Below are positions 14,701 through 27,275 of a stretch of 64,000 nucleotides of DNA, piece after piece. Numbering within the stretch: position 1 is the stretch's first letter; every line of letters starts with the position of its first letter. Both the position numbers and the translations under genes were made by a program. Under the pieces are notes generated by a model that was not told the DNA's origin, made no database searches, and worked only from the letters and a program-made list of their open reading frames with translations. The DNA is from Eremophila alpestris peregrina. Lineage: Eukaryota; Chordata; Aves; Passeriformes; Alaudidae. The DNA is taken from the NCBI GenBank assembly GCA_009792885.1, contig WMCF01000088.1, positions 194,405-258,404 of the forward strand, read 5' to 3'.

Positions 14701-16100
14701 CTGTAAAAATATTTTCCTGACTATCTAGTTCTCAGTGACTTAAAACCCTCATTTCTGTAGTTCTCTGCATTTTTTTAACATCATGGTCATGCAGTTAAGG
14801 GTCAGCTCAGAGACCTTGGTCTCCCTCCACTGTGGCTTTGTCACATCAGGGCTGATGTGAACATTGCACAGATCCTGATCTTTTGTCCTCTGAATGCTTG
14901 AAGGAAATTACTCCTGAAGGTTTGCATCCATGGAACTGAAAACTTGTTTATGAATATCTTGAGGAGAAAGGTTCATATTTTAAAAAGCTGATTCTCATCA
15001 TTTCCAGTCTGAGCAGTGGTTGGTAATGGTGGTGATGAGAAGAGAAAAAGCAATTTGAAAGCACATTTTAAAATAATGAAAAAAGAATTTCTTAATAAAT
15101 TTTTGTATTCCAATTTCTCTTGGGAATGGTTTCCTGGAGAGCCCAGTGGTGTGTAGACGGACCATTGCTTGGGAAGCTGGGACTGAGCGTGCCTGGGGGG
15201 AGTATGAATCTAATGGAGTGGTCTTTGAGTGCTTTAGTGAACACATTTTAAAGATAAAAAAAGCAGGAGAACTGTGCTGAATTCACGATGAAACGCCCCT
15301 ATAGCACAAAGGGTTTAAATGTCACTGTGAGGCACAAAAGTCTTGGTTTGAGGAGAAAAGACTATTTTTATACAGCTTGTGTGCTAGAAAAAAACGTGGT
15401 CACATACTGTCAATTCTGATGCTTCTTTAAGATCAGGAATATAACATTCCACTTATATTTAGCAGAACTATGGCTCTGTGTGAACACTTGAACATTTGTT
15501 CTTTTTGTAAAGGCTATGGGCAGCTCTGTGGGATTCAGAACAGTGCTGGTGCTTTTTGACACTGAGGGGCTGCAAAGGTGGTGTCTTAAGTACTGCTCAT
15601 GTTAAGACAGCATAGAAAAGCCCATAAAAACCCACAAATAATTATATTTATAAAGAGCATTGCTACCTACCAGACAGGCAGGAATCTAGTTTTGGAGGGT
15701 GATGTGTGCTGTGAGGAGCATGCAGCTTTCCAGAGTCCTTTCCCGGCTTTCCTGTCATCAGAAAGGCATTTGCTCGTAGTAAATGCATTTAATGAAACTA
15801 ATTTTAGAACTACCGGTCAGCACTTAAATTTGTTTTCTCCTTGTTAGTCTCACAGCTAGATCAGGCCCTAAATTTTTTTAACAAACAGGACTTGCAGGGC
15901 TCATTTCTTCTCCCTGTGCCAGAGCTGTCTTTCGCGCAAGTGAAAGAGCACAGTTGTCGCCAGTTTTGTACCCTTTATAGGTCAGATTCCATTTTTTAAC
16001 ACTTGAATCATATTTCCAGCACTAGGGTGGTGCTTTTTCCCCCTTTCTTGCTCAATTTTCCCTTTGTTCCCGATCCTTTATTCCTTTTGTTAGCGACAGA
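8716..16100. other. Gene-empty stretch, nothing recognised
   Basis: No coding exon, RNA gene or named repeat is recognised. Simple-sequence details are a polypurine run at about 9246-9281, a short GT run near 10350, and a mixed A then CA tract near 11667-11705. Open frames are short and occur on both strands without protein-family features. Confidence 0.55.
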
Positions 16101-16109
16101 AATAGCGGT

Positions 16110-16480
16110 TGCGCAAATCAGCAGCGTTGTCATGGGGAGACTTCGCAGCGTGAAGGTGATGAAAAATGGCCACTTTAATTTTTTTTCCTTTTTTTCTTCC
16201 TGCGCTGCGCCGCCACAGGGTGATGAGTAGGGAAATCAGTGATTTCCTGTGATTTTCCAGGGGCAGCCTGTGGCTGGACAAGGAGCTGGTTGGTCCAGCG
16301 CTGCCGGGCTGAACAAAGGGAACTCTCGGAGTGTCCCTTGGCATCCCCCAGCGGTCCGAGCCAGGCTGATTCCCTGCAGGAGCAGCTTTGTGCTCCCGCA
16401 GGAGCCATCTGTCCCCTGTCGCTTGGATCCGTGTGCCTGAGGCCGGAGCTGTCGCTGCTCCGGGGGACACACGGGATGGG
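16110..16480. other. CpG-enriched patch upstream of LRRFIP1
   Basis: This block is clearly richer in GC and CpG than its surroundings; I count roughly 17 CpG in about 370 bp. It includes the run TGCGCTGCGCCGCC near 16200. No coding exon of a known family can be read in it. It could be a distal regulatory element, a minor promoter, or simply a local high-GC segment. The overlapping open frames on both strands are explained by the low stop density of GC-rich DNA. Confidence 0.35.
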
Positions 16481-19400
16481 TGGCAGCTGCCGTGCCTGCC
16501 CTGGGCTTTAATTCCCTAAGGGGATCGGATAAAGCCATGCCTGCAGAATGGGAATAGTGCAGGAGCTCAGCACGGGAGAAACGTGTGAATTCCTTCTGTA
16601 AATGCCAAAGTGGATATTCAGGTTGTGCAGCTGCGTCTGTGGGCACCCTCTGGACAGAGGTTTTTGAGGGATTGGTGATAATCGGCCTGTTTAGGGTTCT
16701 TCCTGCTGCAGGGGAATTGGTGGGAGAACGTGGCAGAGGCTCAGTCCTGAACATCATCAGGGGAAAACAAACCCTTCAGCTTGGCTTGGTTGGTGGTGAG
16801 AGATGGTTGTTATTGCAACTGGTGTAATATCACAGCAAGATTTAAAAGCTCGAGCAGATCCAGGGAGAATGATCAATACCCCAGCAGTACAATTCTGTGG
16901 AATTTACAGGACTCATAAAAAACTGCACCAAGAGGGAAATACGATAAACACTTAAATTTCCTCATAAAAGAGATGGCTGGAATGAAAGCTGTACAATGTT
17001 TTGCTGCAAGGAGGTGGGAGGATATGACTTTATGGTGACTGTGATAAAGCTTTCCTTTTCCAGAGTATATTTAAGTCACGGGAATCTGCATGGAAGTGAG
17101 GAATGTATTCTAGGAGTAGACACCAAACCTGCCACCTTCTTTGCTAATTATGTGCCATTTTGAGAACAAAAGCTAAACCATGTGAAACATCTAATACAGA
17201 GCAAACTCCATGTTTAATCCTGAGCAACTAAGTGGTTTATTTTATGTGGGTGATGGTGTTGGCCACATAAATCAGGTACTGCTGTAGTGGTATCAGTAGT
17301 ACAGTTGCATTGCCCATCACAGCTAGAATCCTTATTTAGTCAAATACTTAGACAGGTAAGTTGTGAACTCAGCTGAATGTCACCCAAACATCAACATTTA
17401 AAAGAATGTTTTATAAATAAGAGATAAAACATCCTTATTTGTGAAGAGCAAATATTGCAACCTAGCTGCAACTATGTTCTGTTACATTTAAGTGGATAGT
17501 TTATCTCCAAAAGTGATACCTGGTAGAAACAAAATAATGGCAATTTTGTATCAGTCTCTTAATATTAATCATCCTGGTTGTGTTTTTTGTGGGAGAATCA
17601 GCCAGGGGAGATGGGATCATGAGAAGTGGTTCAAAAGTGGCCACTGGAGAGGCAAAGCATCAGCCTGTGTGCACTGTGTCCTTTGCACTGTGGCACTCGG
17701 GCAGCCTGGCTCTCCTCTGGACTCGGCAGTGGCACCTCCCAAGCCTTGGACAGGGTTCTGCAGAGCCAGGGTTTGTTTTGCTGCCTGGGATGAGCTCAGC
17801 GGGTCCCGTGTCTGCTGCGGGAGTGAAATCCCGGCAGTGCTCCCGGGGAGACGCCGGGCTGGGATCCGGTGCCTGGTGTTGGGAAGTGGGACAGTGGCTG
17901 AGCGAGCTCCGGGCTGGCTGCCAGGGCCCTGGAGAGGAGCTGCAGTGGCCAGCAGGAAGCTTTCCATCCCCAAGGCATTCCTTAATGATGGAGTTTGGTG
18001 GGTGTTCCCCAATGAAACCGCTGCACATCTCTGCTCCTGCTGGAAATGTTGGACAGCAAGGGGCATCCTTCCCTCCCACCCCTCCAGGCAGTGTTTGGAG
18101 GAGACTTATTCTGAGATTGGGGTGGGAGAAATGGTCAGTGAGGAGTGGGGGCTCCTGTCCTGGCTGCTGCTTACCCAGTGTTCAGTATCAGTGCTCAGCT
18201 TTCAGTCTGCCATAATAAAGCAAATGCTGATACCTGCCTGATGTGAAGTTCCTCCTGAATTGTACATTGCCTATATTCTTCAAAAAGAAGCAAATTAAGT
18301 TTTTCTTGTGCAGCTAAAGAGCTGTTTTAGGTGTATCTTTGTGAAGTTTCCTTGGGATGATACTCTATGCTTACTTGTCCCTTAAATATTCTGTGGATCA
18401 GTCTTTATCCTGCTGTTCAAATGAAAAATAATATAATGGGAATTTTTGAAAAATAATAACACTTAGAAATATCCTCTCACATCCTAATTTCTAGATGCTA
18501 AGTGGGCCTTTGATATGGATTGCACTGTGACCTATTCTTGTGTGTACCTTTTCCTTGTGCTGGGATATGAGCTGTAACATCTTAGCAGGTGCAGTGTGAT
18601 AGGTACTCTTTTAAGCATGTGAGCATTTCCAAGCAGTTTTGGCAGCAAAACAGTTACAAAGGCATTTTTATAAAAACCTGGGCTGTTTATCATGCTTACT
18701 CCTAGTATACAGCTGGATTTGTGGCAGAGCCTCTCCCGTTTGGGGGGATTTAGCCTTGCTTTTCCCAGGCCTGCACCATGGATTTGCATAAGCTGCAGTT
18801 ACACACTCCAATGGCTTTTCCAGGCTCTGTACTACAGTGAAGCAGACTTTGCTGACTGCAGCTCTTGTCGAGCCATTAACTTAGCTGGGGAGTGTCCCCT
18901 GAATGTTGAAGGTGGTTTCCAGATAACCTTGGCATTGCCAGGATTTCAAAAGCCCTGGCAGGTTAATAACAGTAGAACTCCACAGCCTTTCCCCTGCTGT
19001 ATGGATGGAGCAGTGACTGATTTTGTGATATTGCTGCCCTCTGAAGTGACAGTTTCATTAATTGAGTGATGGTGTGAAATCTGCAGCTCCACATGTTTTA
19101 TTCAGAGGAAACTTTAAACCTGCTGGTAGCTAATGCATCGTGTGAGCTGGATGTATTCCTATGCTGGCCCAATCCTCAGCACTTGGAGCTTCTGTCTTCA
19201 CTTAAACATGTTTTTCAGATAAAAAGTTCTCTTTTTTACTTTATTCCCAGCTAGAAACTGGATGAAGTGGCTGGATAGCAGAAAACTGCATCTCCTAGAT
19301 AGAATGAGGCTTGATGACCTCAAGGGGTTTTTTATTTTAAACTTTTTTTTGGCACCTTTATCTTTGTGTATAAATAGCTCACAAGCCTCTTCCTCGGCAT

Positions 19401-22400
19401 TGGCTGGATGTAAAGTAGTGTTAAATGCTTTTGGGAGGTGAAAGTAGGCTTTCTCAGTTCCTTGTGGATGGAGCAAATCCAAGCTGTGTGCTATATTTAC
19501 ACACTTAGGTTCCCTAGCAGATTTTACTCCCTAAGTAATATGTGCTGATTTGGTGTAGAGTATTTTAAATGCGCTCCTAACAAAAGATTTATGCTGGACT
19601 TAAAAGATGGGAAAGTGTTTAGTTAGATCAGTTTGTAGTTGCAATGCTGTCAGCAGCTCCATCTTAATTAATTCATGCAATTTTTTAGGTAACATTTTGA
19701 TCAGCAACAATCCTCACATCTCTTGAAGGGTCATTTAAGGTGGTGAGGTAGTGCTCCTTCCCTCCCTGGTGTTTGCTGTGAGCAGCTGAATAAGCTTGTC
19801 ATTCATGCCCTTGAGTCTGTGCTGATTGATTTTTTGGGAATTGGCTTGGCAAGGGTACATTTTTTCTCAGCTCACCGCTTGTACCACAGGAGAATTTCTC
19901 AGCTGTATAAAGTGCCCTGGCACTGGATCTTCCTGGAGCTCCCAGGGAGGAGCAGGTGGAGTTCACTGGGGACAAACCCCTGGATTTATCTGCCTTTGTA
20001 AAAGGTCACCTGCAATTCTCAGTGACCTCAAGGAGACTTTTTTTTTTCCTTTCAGGCAGCATCTCAGGTTTCAAGGAGCTCTGTTGCTTCCCTGCTTAAT
20101 TGGTGCTGTTGAGCCGTGGGGATTTGCTACCTATTAAAGTGTCACTGACATGGAAGGCTTTGAGGTCTTCTCTCCAAATTTTAGTTGGTTTAAACTCTTG
20201 TGCTGTCTGTCTGCCAGGTGACATGGCTGTGAGCATCACTAAAGCTTGGGAAAAGTTGCTGTGAGTCTTTTCAGAAATGCTACTCTCCATGAAATTGTTT
20301 TCAGGGCTGAGAAGATAAAGAAAGTTATTCTTTGTGTGACTTCCTTATGTATTGTGGGTTGGTTTTTTAATATAACCTAAACCCCTACTTTAGCTTTAGT
20401 AGTAAACTGTTGTGATGATTAATGCTTGACACTAGGATTCTGGAATAATTTACAATAAATCTTCTGTTCTCTGGCAGACACTCCTCTAAAACCTGTTGTT
20501 TTGTATGTCTGTAGCTCCAAGTATTTCTACATCCATAACAGACAGCTTTAAAAAATCAGGGGAGCAGTCAGAGCTTTTATTAAAGTCTGTATTGGGATAA
20601 CTGATGTGTGCAAAGTACATTGCCAAAGGAACCCAGAACATGTAAAAATGCCACGTGTGGTTTGGGGGTTTTTTGTGTCTGTGATATTGGCACTGTGTTG
20701 GATTTTGCAGATGAATGTAAAATCCTCTTTTTTTTTTTTTTTAATGATCAAAGGCATGGCTTCAATTCAGATCCCTGCTCTCCTCCCTTTGTCAGTCAGT
20801 AGGATGTGCATATAATGAAATAGCTGTTGAGGTCACTGTGGGCAATCCCAGAGGGAGCAACCTGGGAAAGGAGAGCAGTAACAAAAAATACCAGAGGGAT
20901 GAGAAGAGGACCAAACACACCCTCCAGGAGCTGCCAGAAGAGCTAATGATGGGTTTCAGCTGTGGTTCCTGTGTCAGTGACCCAGCTCAGCTGTGCTCTG
21001 TTGGCCCTCCTGACATTGCCCTGAGGTACAAAAAGAATAAATGCTGTCTCAATCTATTCCTCTGTCAAAAAGTTTCCACCAGTCTCCTCTCTCCACTGTA
21101 ATTTATAGTTAAATGGTCTCTCTTTACAATTCCCACTCTTAACTAAGAAGAGGCAATAAATTATTAATGAGTCCCAAAATACTGAGCCTGGGGTAGGTAG
21201 GAGACACAACAATGCAGGAGGTTCTGCCCCTAAAAACAGCATTTAGTTGAATCCTCAGTTTCTGCTTTGGGCTCTGAGGTGCTCCTATGCAAAAACCATC
21301 TGTCAGCACAGCACATTGCTGCTGGTTCTTCCACTTGGCCACAAGGTTGTGGGAGCCTGCAGGGATAATATTGTGAACCTTTTCAAGCATCTTCATGTTT
21401 TTGGTTTTTTTTCCTGCTGCTGAATGTAAAAGCTGTTACCTTTTGACAGGCTGGTTGGTATTTAAATAAAAAACCCTGTGGGTTTTGTTTGAGTGCTTTA
21501 AGAGTATTGGAGATGGAGCAGAGAGTGAGGATGCAGAACAGGAATTACCTACAAAATAAAGCTAGCTAGGATTTGTGGGTTATTTTTGAGAATCTCGGGG
21601 GGTCTGGAGACTTAACACAAATTCTGAACATCCCCACTCCCCTGCCAGTTTTGTTGGTTTGCTTCTTCTCATAAGTGGTTGAAATGTATCTGGTAATGGT
21701 AATAATTTAAGGCTAAATTACCAGGTCCTCAGGAATAGGAATAGAATAGGACTAGAACAGGAATACAGAGGAGTGTCCATTCTACTGTAGTCTCTTATCC
21801 TCTAATGATAATTTTCATCTACATTCTCGATGACTGAATAACCATGTAATTAAACATTTATATTGAAAATTCAGGGGTCCACCACACACCATTTGTGTGG
21901 TGGAAGTAGTGTCTCTTAGGAACACAAACAAGTGTGCTTTGCTTGATTTACTTGATTTGCTTGATTGCTGCTCCCTCTTGTGGGGTTCAGGCCAGTTCAA
22001 ACAAGCCTGGAGTTCCTTTTTGGTCTGTTTAGATGGAGTAATTAATCAGTTGTTCTCCTCTGATACACTGGGTGGGGTAATGACCTTAAACACTTGCTTC
22101 TCTGTGTGCCTCTACAAATCAGAACATTCTTTCATGTCAAGGGGACTAAATCTGTGAAAGCATTTAATTCACCCCTTAAATTTAATTTAGTTTTTTTTCC
22201 CAGAACTCATCCTGTTGTGCTGTTAATATATGGTAGGGTTTACATTTCTGTCAGAGCAGAGATGAGGCAGCTCCACAGCTGTAGCAGCCTTGGCAAGTTT
22301 TGCTGTACTGGCAGCAGTGAAACCTCTTACACCTCCTCTCCTGGAGTCAGCAACTTCTGACTCACACTCCTCTGGCTTAACTGAAAATTGCTCCTGAAAA

Positions 22401-23212
22401 TTAAACCCCAAAAAAGAGCTCTCCCTACTGTATCCCAAATAAATGCAAATGCTGCAGCTGGAGGAAAGATTTATTTTTTTTTTTCCTTGTGATTTCTCAA
22501 TTGTTCTGCTGGCCTAAAATCTCCACATCTAATGTGTTGTGCCTGAAGATGTAAAAATACTGCTTGTGTTTGTTTTCCTCCAGAGAGACAGATGAGCTCT
22601 AGACACATGATCTCTGTTCTCTGGACAAGAAACTGAAGTGCTGTGGATTTCTTCATTGCTCCTAATTGATGGCAAAGACCTGTGCAACTTCACTGACCAG
22701 TTTTTGGTGTGAAGCTCTTCCAGGAATTTCCCACTGAAGCCTAAAAGACAAATTGTCCTGACCTCTTGCAAAATGGGAAGGGGCCACATGAGTGTGACGC
22801 TGAAACAAGAGCAGTTCACATGATCTAATTTCTAACATTACACCATTTCACAATAGTGATAGGATTTGTCTCAGCACTGCAGTTTCCATCACTTAACTCA
22901 TGTTGAACTGGTTCTGTCCAGGAACTGCAATATGGGTATTAAATCTCAGCTTTAGAGAGTATTCAGTGGATTACCTGAAACTTTTGATCTTCATTTTGCT
23001 TGGCTTTAAAAGAATAAATCCATTTTAAATGTGCCTGCTTGTGAAGTCTGTGCTTCTGTGGAGACCCAGTTGTTTGACACATAATGAATTCCCTGTAAAT
23101 GTATTTATTCTTTCTGTGATGCAGGCAAAGGTGGAGTTTTGGCTGAGATTAAACCAGGAGGCAGGTGCACTTGATTTGAGGAAAAAAAAAAAAAAGCAGA
23201 ATGTAGTGTTCT
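16481..23212. other. Gene-empty stretch with a GC-rich block at about 17.69-17.96 kb
   Basis: No recognised exon. A second CpG-rich block at about 17690-17960 supports long overlapping open frames on both strands (one of 249 codons), which share no motif with a family I know. A weak CR1-like end may lie near 19296-19325, but it is too short to call. The rest is ordinary AT-leaning non-coding DNA. Confidence 0.5.
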
Positions 23213-23269
23213 ATTTATGCCTTAAAGCTTTATATAATTTTGTGTCACAGACTGGGTAATCCCTAGAAC
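23213..23269 (+). repeat. Left copy of 57-bp direct repeat (assembly artefact)
   Basis: These 57 bases recur exactly, without mismatch, at 23308-23364. The two copies are separated only by the 38-bp Tn5 mosaic-end palindrome. A perfect duplication butted against a library adapter indicates that one genomic segment was assembled twice, not a biological duplication. Confidence 0.95.
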
Positions 23270-23307
23270 CTGTCTCTTATACACATCTAGATGTGTATAA
23301 GAGACAG
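23270..23307. other. Nextera mate-pair junction adapter (two inverted Tn5 mosaic ends)
   Basis: Bases 23270-23288 read CTGTCTCTTATACACATCT and bases 23289-23307 read AGATGTGTATAAGAGACAG. These are the 19-bp hyperactive Tn5 mosaic end in both orientations, joined head to head. Together they are the 38-bp circularisation junction of the Illumina Nextera mate-pair protocol. Chance occurrence of a 38-base exact match is negligible, and natural Tn5 ends are not expected in bird DNA. It is untrimmed library sequence built into the assembly. Confidence 0.98.
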
Positions 23308-23364
23308 ATTTATGCCTTAAAGCTTTATATAATTTTGTGTCACAGACTGGGTAATCCCTAGAAC
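23308..23364 (+). repeat. Right copy of 57-bp direct repeat (assembly artefact)
   Basis: Exact repeat of 23213-23269, starting directly after the second mosaic end. The true locus very likely has a single copy running straight into the bases after 23364. Removing 95 bp (adapter plus one copy) would restore a continuous sequence. Confidence 0.95.
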
Positions 23365-26300
23365 AGCATCAGTAACCTTTACTTCAAAATTTGTGATTTC
23401 TTTTGACTGGTAGTGTAAGCATTATTTTAAGCAGTTGCTGGGGTTTGTATCTACATTTTAATGTGCTCTAAGTGCAGAGCTGTGTTCAGGATTTGCCAGC
23501 TTTTATTCAGATGAAATTTGCAGTTCAGTGAGGACCAGAGGGTGATCCCCACAGGTTACACTGCTTGTAGCAGTCCCTGACTTTCACTTCTTATTTATAC
23601 TTCAAATTTTTTTACCAGTCAGGAGCAAAACCTCTGTTTATGTCCATGCATCAAGAAGATGTTGGCATCCACCCAGCCCCAGAGCCCTCCCCAGCCTGTG
23701 TTTATGCTGTAAATGAACCAGATGAGAAATTGCACTTTATTGCAAGTTCCTAATGGGGTTGCTGTGCTTTACTTTATGTTCAAGACAAATGTGTTTGCTC
23801 TTCAGTAATGTGTACCAGTGGCTGAATTAATTTTGCATGTGTGCTCCTTTATTAAGAGCCTTTCTGCTGTGTGCTGGTGCCTGAGGACGAGTTCCCAGTG
23901 GGAAACGCTGGTTGGAGCTTTGCTTCCAAAGAGAAGTCAAACACCAAAAGTCTGAAAAACAACTCAACTCTTTTTATTTGTGAACTCTTAGTGGCTTTAA
24001 TTGCAGAGGCAGCCCTGCAATCAAACAGAAATATGGTATTTAAGCAGCACTCTGCAATACAGCTGTTCTACTTTGGTGTTCTGAAGTTCAGTTTTATTTA
24101 CATTTTAAATGAGGACAACAGTTTCTGCAACACACTGCTGGTGCCATAGAGAGAGAACTACAAGGAGAGAACTGCAAAAGAGAAACTTCTCTCTTTTTAT
24201 AAAGAAGTTGGGTAAAACAAGAAGAAGAAACCACTGGCTGCAGCTTCATGCAAATAACTATTCCAGGAGACAGCACTGGGAAGATTCTTGTGCTTTCCTT
24301 GTGAAATTCCAGCCCATATTTGCAAATGCTGCCAGTGGGGTTTTTTTTCTATTTTTCTCCTTCTAGGTATCATTTCTGCTTGATTAATTTATTTGTATGA
24401 GTGATCCAGCTGTTTCCAAAGTCAACTGGACTCCCCCAAAGCTATTTCCGTGAGTTAAGAGTCTTGATGTAAAATTCATGACTGCAGCATTACCCAGGGT
24501 GTAGAAAACACATGGATTTGTTCTCAGAGGTAACAGCTGTAGAGGAGTATCCAAATTCCTCCCTGGTGGGACCAACCACTTACTGACCAGAGAGCTATTT
24601 AGGGAGAAAATGCCAATTGAAGAAGTGACGTAAATGTGGTCAGTTGATACTAACTGAGGAGCTGCAAGCCAACATCCTATCCTGGAGTTGCTCTTTCATC
24701 CCTGTTTTGTTTCTTTGGAGTGGAAACAGGACGAGTGATTGATTGCTAAATAGCAGTGGAAGTGGTGCACTCTATATATAGCATGGTGCTGGAGAATGGA
24801 GCTACAATGCTTATGAAAAAAAAACAAACCAAAACAAAACCCCACCAACAAAAACATTTACTGAGATAATAAATGCCTCTAAACCACTGCCAAGATGGAA
24901 ATGATAACAAGATACCTCTGTTTTAAGAGGTGTTTTAAGATCAATTCCTTGTGGCAGGGTTTGCTTTGGTAATCCGTGCAAGCTTCTGGTGGAGCTCAGT
25001 TTCTGCTTAGGCTAAATATTGTTTATTGTTGTATTTTTAGCAGCAGCTCCTTGAGACTCTATGGCAATATAATTTACGAGGTAGGATGCAAGTTCCTAAT
25101 TGTCTCTTGCATTGTAGAGCTGTACAGGCTGTTCACTGCAGAATAAACATTCTCCTCCTTCGTGGGGGGGAAAAAGGGTCTGTGTCAACAAGACTTCCCA
25201 GCCTCTGCTCACATGCCTAAGTTCTGTCTCCAAGATGGTTTTCCTGGCAAGCACATCAGCAAATGTTTCTCCAAAGTGGACAGTGCTCATGTATAAATTC
25301 CTTCATTAGTCATGGGCCTCATTCCCTCCTCCCCTTCCCAGTCTTTGGCTCAGAAAGTTAAGCAAGAGGACCAAGAATGCTGAGCCCTTAAACACAGATA
25401 ACTCACAGCAGCACCCTCAGCATGTCTCAGAGCAGAGTGTCTGCCTGTTCCCACTCCTGGTGCTTGGGAATTAAGGAAAACAGAACACCAAAGCTCTGGC
25501 GTTCTGAGAAACCCTAAAAACAAGATTGGAAATCACTCTTGGAATGCCCTTGCAAGGAAAACTTTCCATGAAAAAAATCCATCATTTAATCTCTCACCAA
25601 ACTTCAGTCTTGTAGGATTGCAGGGTGTGGATGAGCCTGACCCAGGAGAAGAGGTTCAGGCTGCAGTCAGGGTGGCCATGGGAGCACCATAATAGTTCTT
25701 TTGGCCAGGTTTCCACTGTGGGTATACTTTATTATCCTCTTTGTAAGGGAAAATTGGACACTCCTCAAAGGGAACTGTCCATTTTTTTGCTAAAATGTTT
25801 GATAATGAATTTCTTTGGTGTTTGCAGAGGATGTGATCCCTGTTCAGTGAAGGTGCCATCCTAGCTCATTCTCTCTAGTGAATACAGTCGAATATTTGAA
25901 TTGAAGCCCTAATGATGTTAAAAGTCTGACTTTTTGGACTTAATTTTTACTGTGAATTTGGTTTGTCTACTTTTTTTTTTGCTTGGTGAGTGGGAGAGCT
26001 TGGTGACTTAACTGTGGCACTCCCAGAGCTTGCAGATGCTGGTGGTGCTTTCCCACCTGATGGGGACAGGATGAAGTGCAGAAACTCTGCCCTTTTGTGT
26101 GGTGCTTTTTGGAATTATTGTTTTGTTTCCAATTCACAAAACTTAGAGTCGTGGTGGAAATGGTTAATTCCAACTCTTTAATCTCATTAGGTTGGAAGCA
26201 GAGCCTGGGAGATGGCAAAGCCTCATGCTGTGGATACACCAGGAGAAGCACTTTTCTATAAGTAAAAGGCTCTTGCTGGATCACTTTTGTGGGTTTTTAC

Positions 26301-27200
26301 ACAGATATCTGTACACTCAGGTTCTGTGAGATGATCCAAACCAAAACTCTTCTTTTGCTTTGGTTTGATTTTATTTTTTTTTTCATATTAAGCAAAGGAA
26401 TGGAAAAGCTTAAGACTAGGTCAGGAATTTTTATTGTGGGAGCCACTCTTGAGTCTGTAGCTCCTAAAACAGGAAGATCACGTAACTTTTCATCCACCCA
26501 TATCTCCAATTTCTGAAGCTTTCATCCACCCATATTTCAAATTTCTGAAGCTGAAGTAGCTAGGCTTAAACATACTCAATATCCAAATGTTGATGGCATC
26601 CCTGTTTTGAAGCTGAATGACAAATGTGCCATAGGCTCCCCAAGAGCCTCCCAGCTTCCCTGCCTGGAGCATGACTCAGTCTGACTTGTGCCTGCTCCAG
26701 CAGTTTCCTTCCTCCTGCTCCTCTGTCAGGCTGCCTGCAGCCTGGGCAGAAGATAATCTGTTGATGCTGGCAGGGGATTTTGGTGCTGAAAACCGGACAT
26801 TGTTTTCCTGAGGAGCGCTTGGCTGCGTGCGCTGGGCTCCAGTGCCTCGCTGACGGGCTACAAGGAGGTTTTGTTCCCTTGGCCAGCTGGGCTCCAGGCG
26901 TGCCAGGATGGCCCAGCAGGCTGGCATGATGAAGTGATGAGGCACAGATGTCACTTTTCCTGTCTCTCTGACTGAGTGGGTGTCACTCCAGAGGTTTTTA
27001 TTGGCTTTCTTCAACATCCGAAGAACAACAACATGAACCCTATTAAAAAAACCCCAAAAAACTGGAGTAGCCAAATATTTCTTCTAATATACAAACTACT
27101 TCTTAGCTTTTTTCCCCACAAAACAGAACTTTCTTTCTCCATTCCCACTATGTGGAAAGCCAGGACTGAGTAAGACACTCATGGACATTACTGAAATTCT
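23365..27200. other. Gene-empty stretch, nothing recognised
   Basis: No exon, RNA gene or complete repeat is recognised. It contains a small A/C-rich tract near 24818-24855 and the 32-bp tandem duplication at 26489-26552. Open frames are short and unstructured. Confidence 0.5.
26489..26552 (+). repeat. Tandem duplication, 2 x 32 bp
   Basis: Bases 26489-26520 and 26521-26552 are head-to-tail copies starting TTCATCCACCCATAT and ending TTTCTGAAGCT, differing at two positions. The mismatches argue for a real, slightly diverged duplication and not an assembly repeat, unlike the 57-bp pair at 23.2 kb. Confidence 0.9.
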
Positions 27201-27202
27201 AA

Positions 27203-27275
27203 GAATCACAGAATCATTTAGGTTGGGAAAGATCAAATCCAACCTATAACCCAACACTAGCAAATCCACCAAAAG
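27203..27275 (-). mobile_element. CR1 LINE 3'-end fragment
   Basis: The block opens with AGAATCACAGAATCATTTAG and continues through the GGTTGGGAAAGATC and CCAACC motifs. In birds this is the reverse complement of a CR1 3' untranslated end. It is the leftmost CR1 I can recognise. It is a dead fragment with no coding capacity. Confidence 0.75.

Noticed and set aside
17492..18241. 249-codon open frame, longest in the window
   Set aside because: It lies in a GC-rich block with long overlapping frames in other phases and on the other strand. There is no family motif, splice context or codon pattern that I recognise, so low stop density explains it.
19296..19325. Possible CR1 end (GGCTTGATGACCTCAAGG)
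   Set aside because: Too short and lacking the terminal octamer repeats or upstream landmarks.
23270..23307. A natural Tn5-like or other DNA transposon insertion
   Set aside because: Mosaic ends are an engineered hybrid of Tn5 end sequences. They abut head to head with nothing between them, and the 57-bp flanking repeat does not fit the 9-bp Tn5 target duplication.
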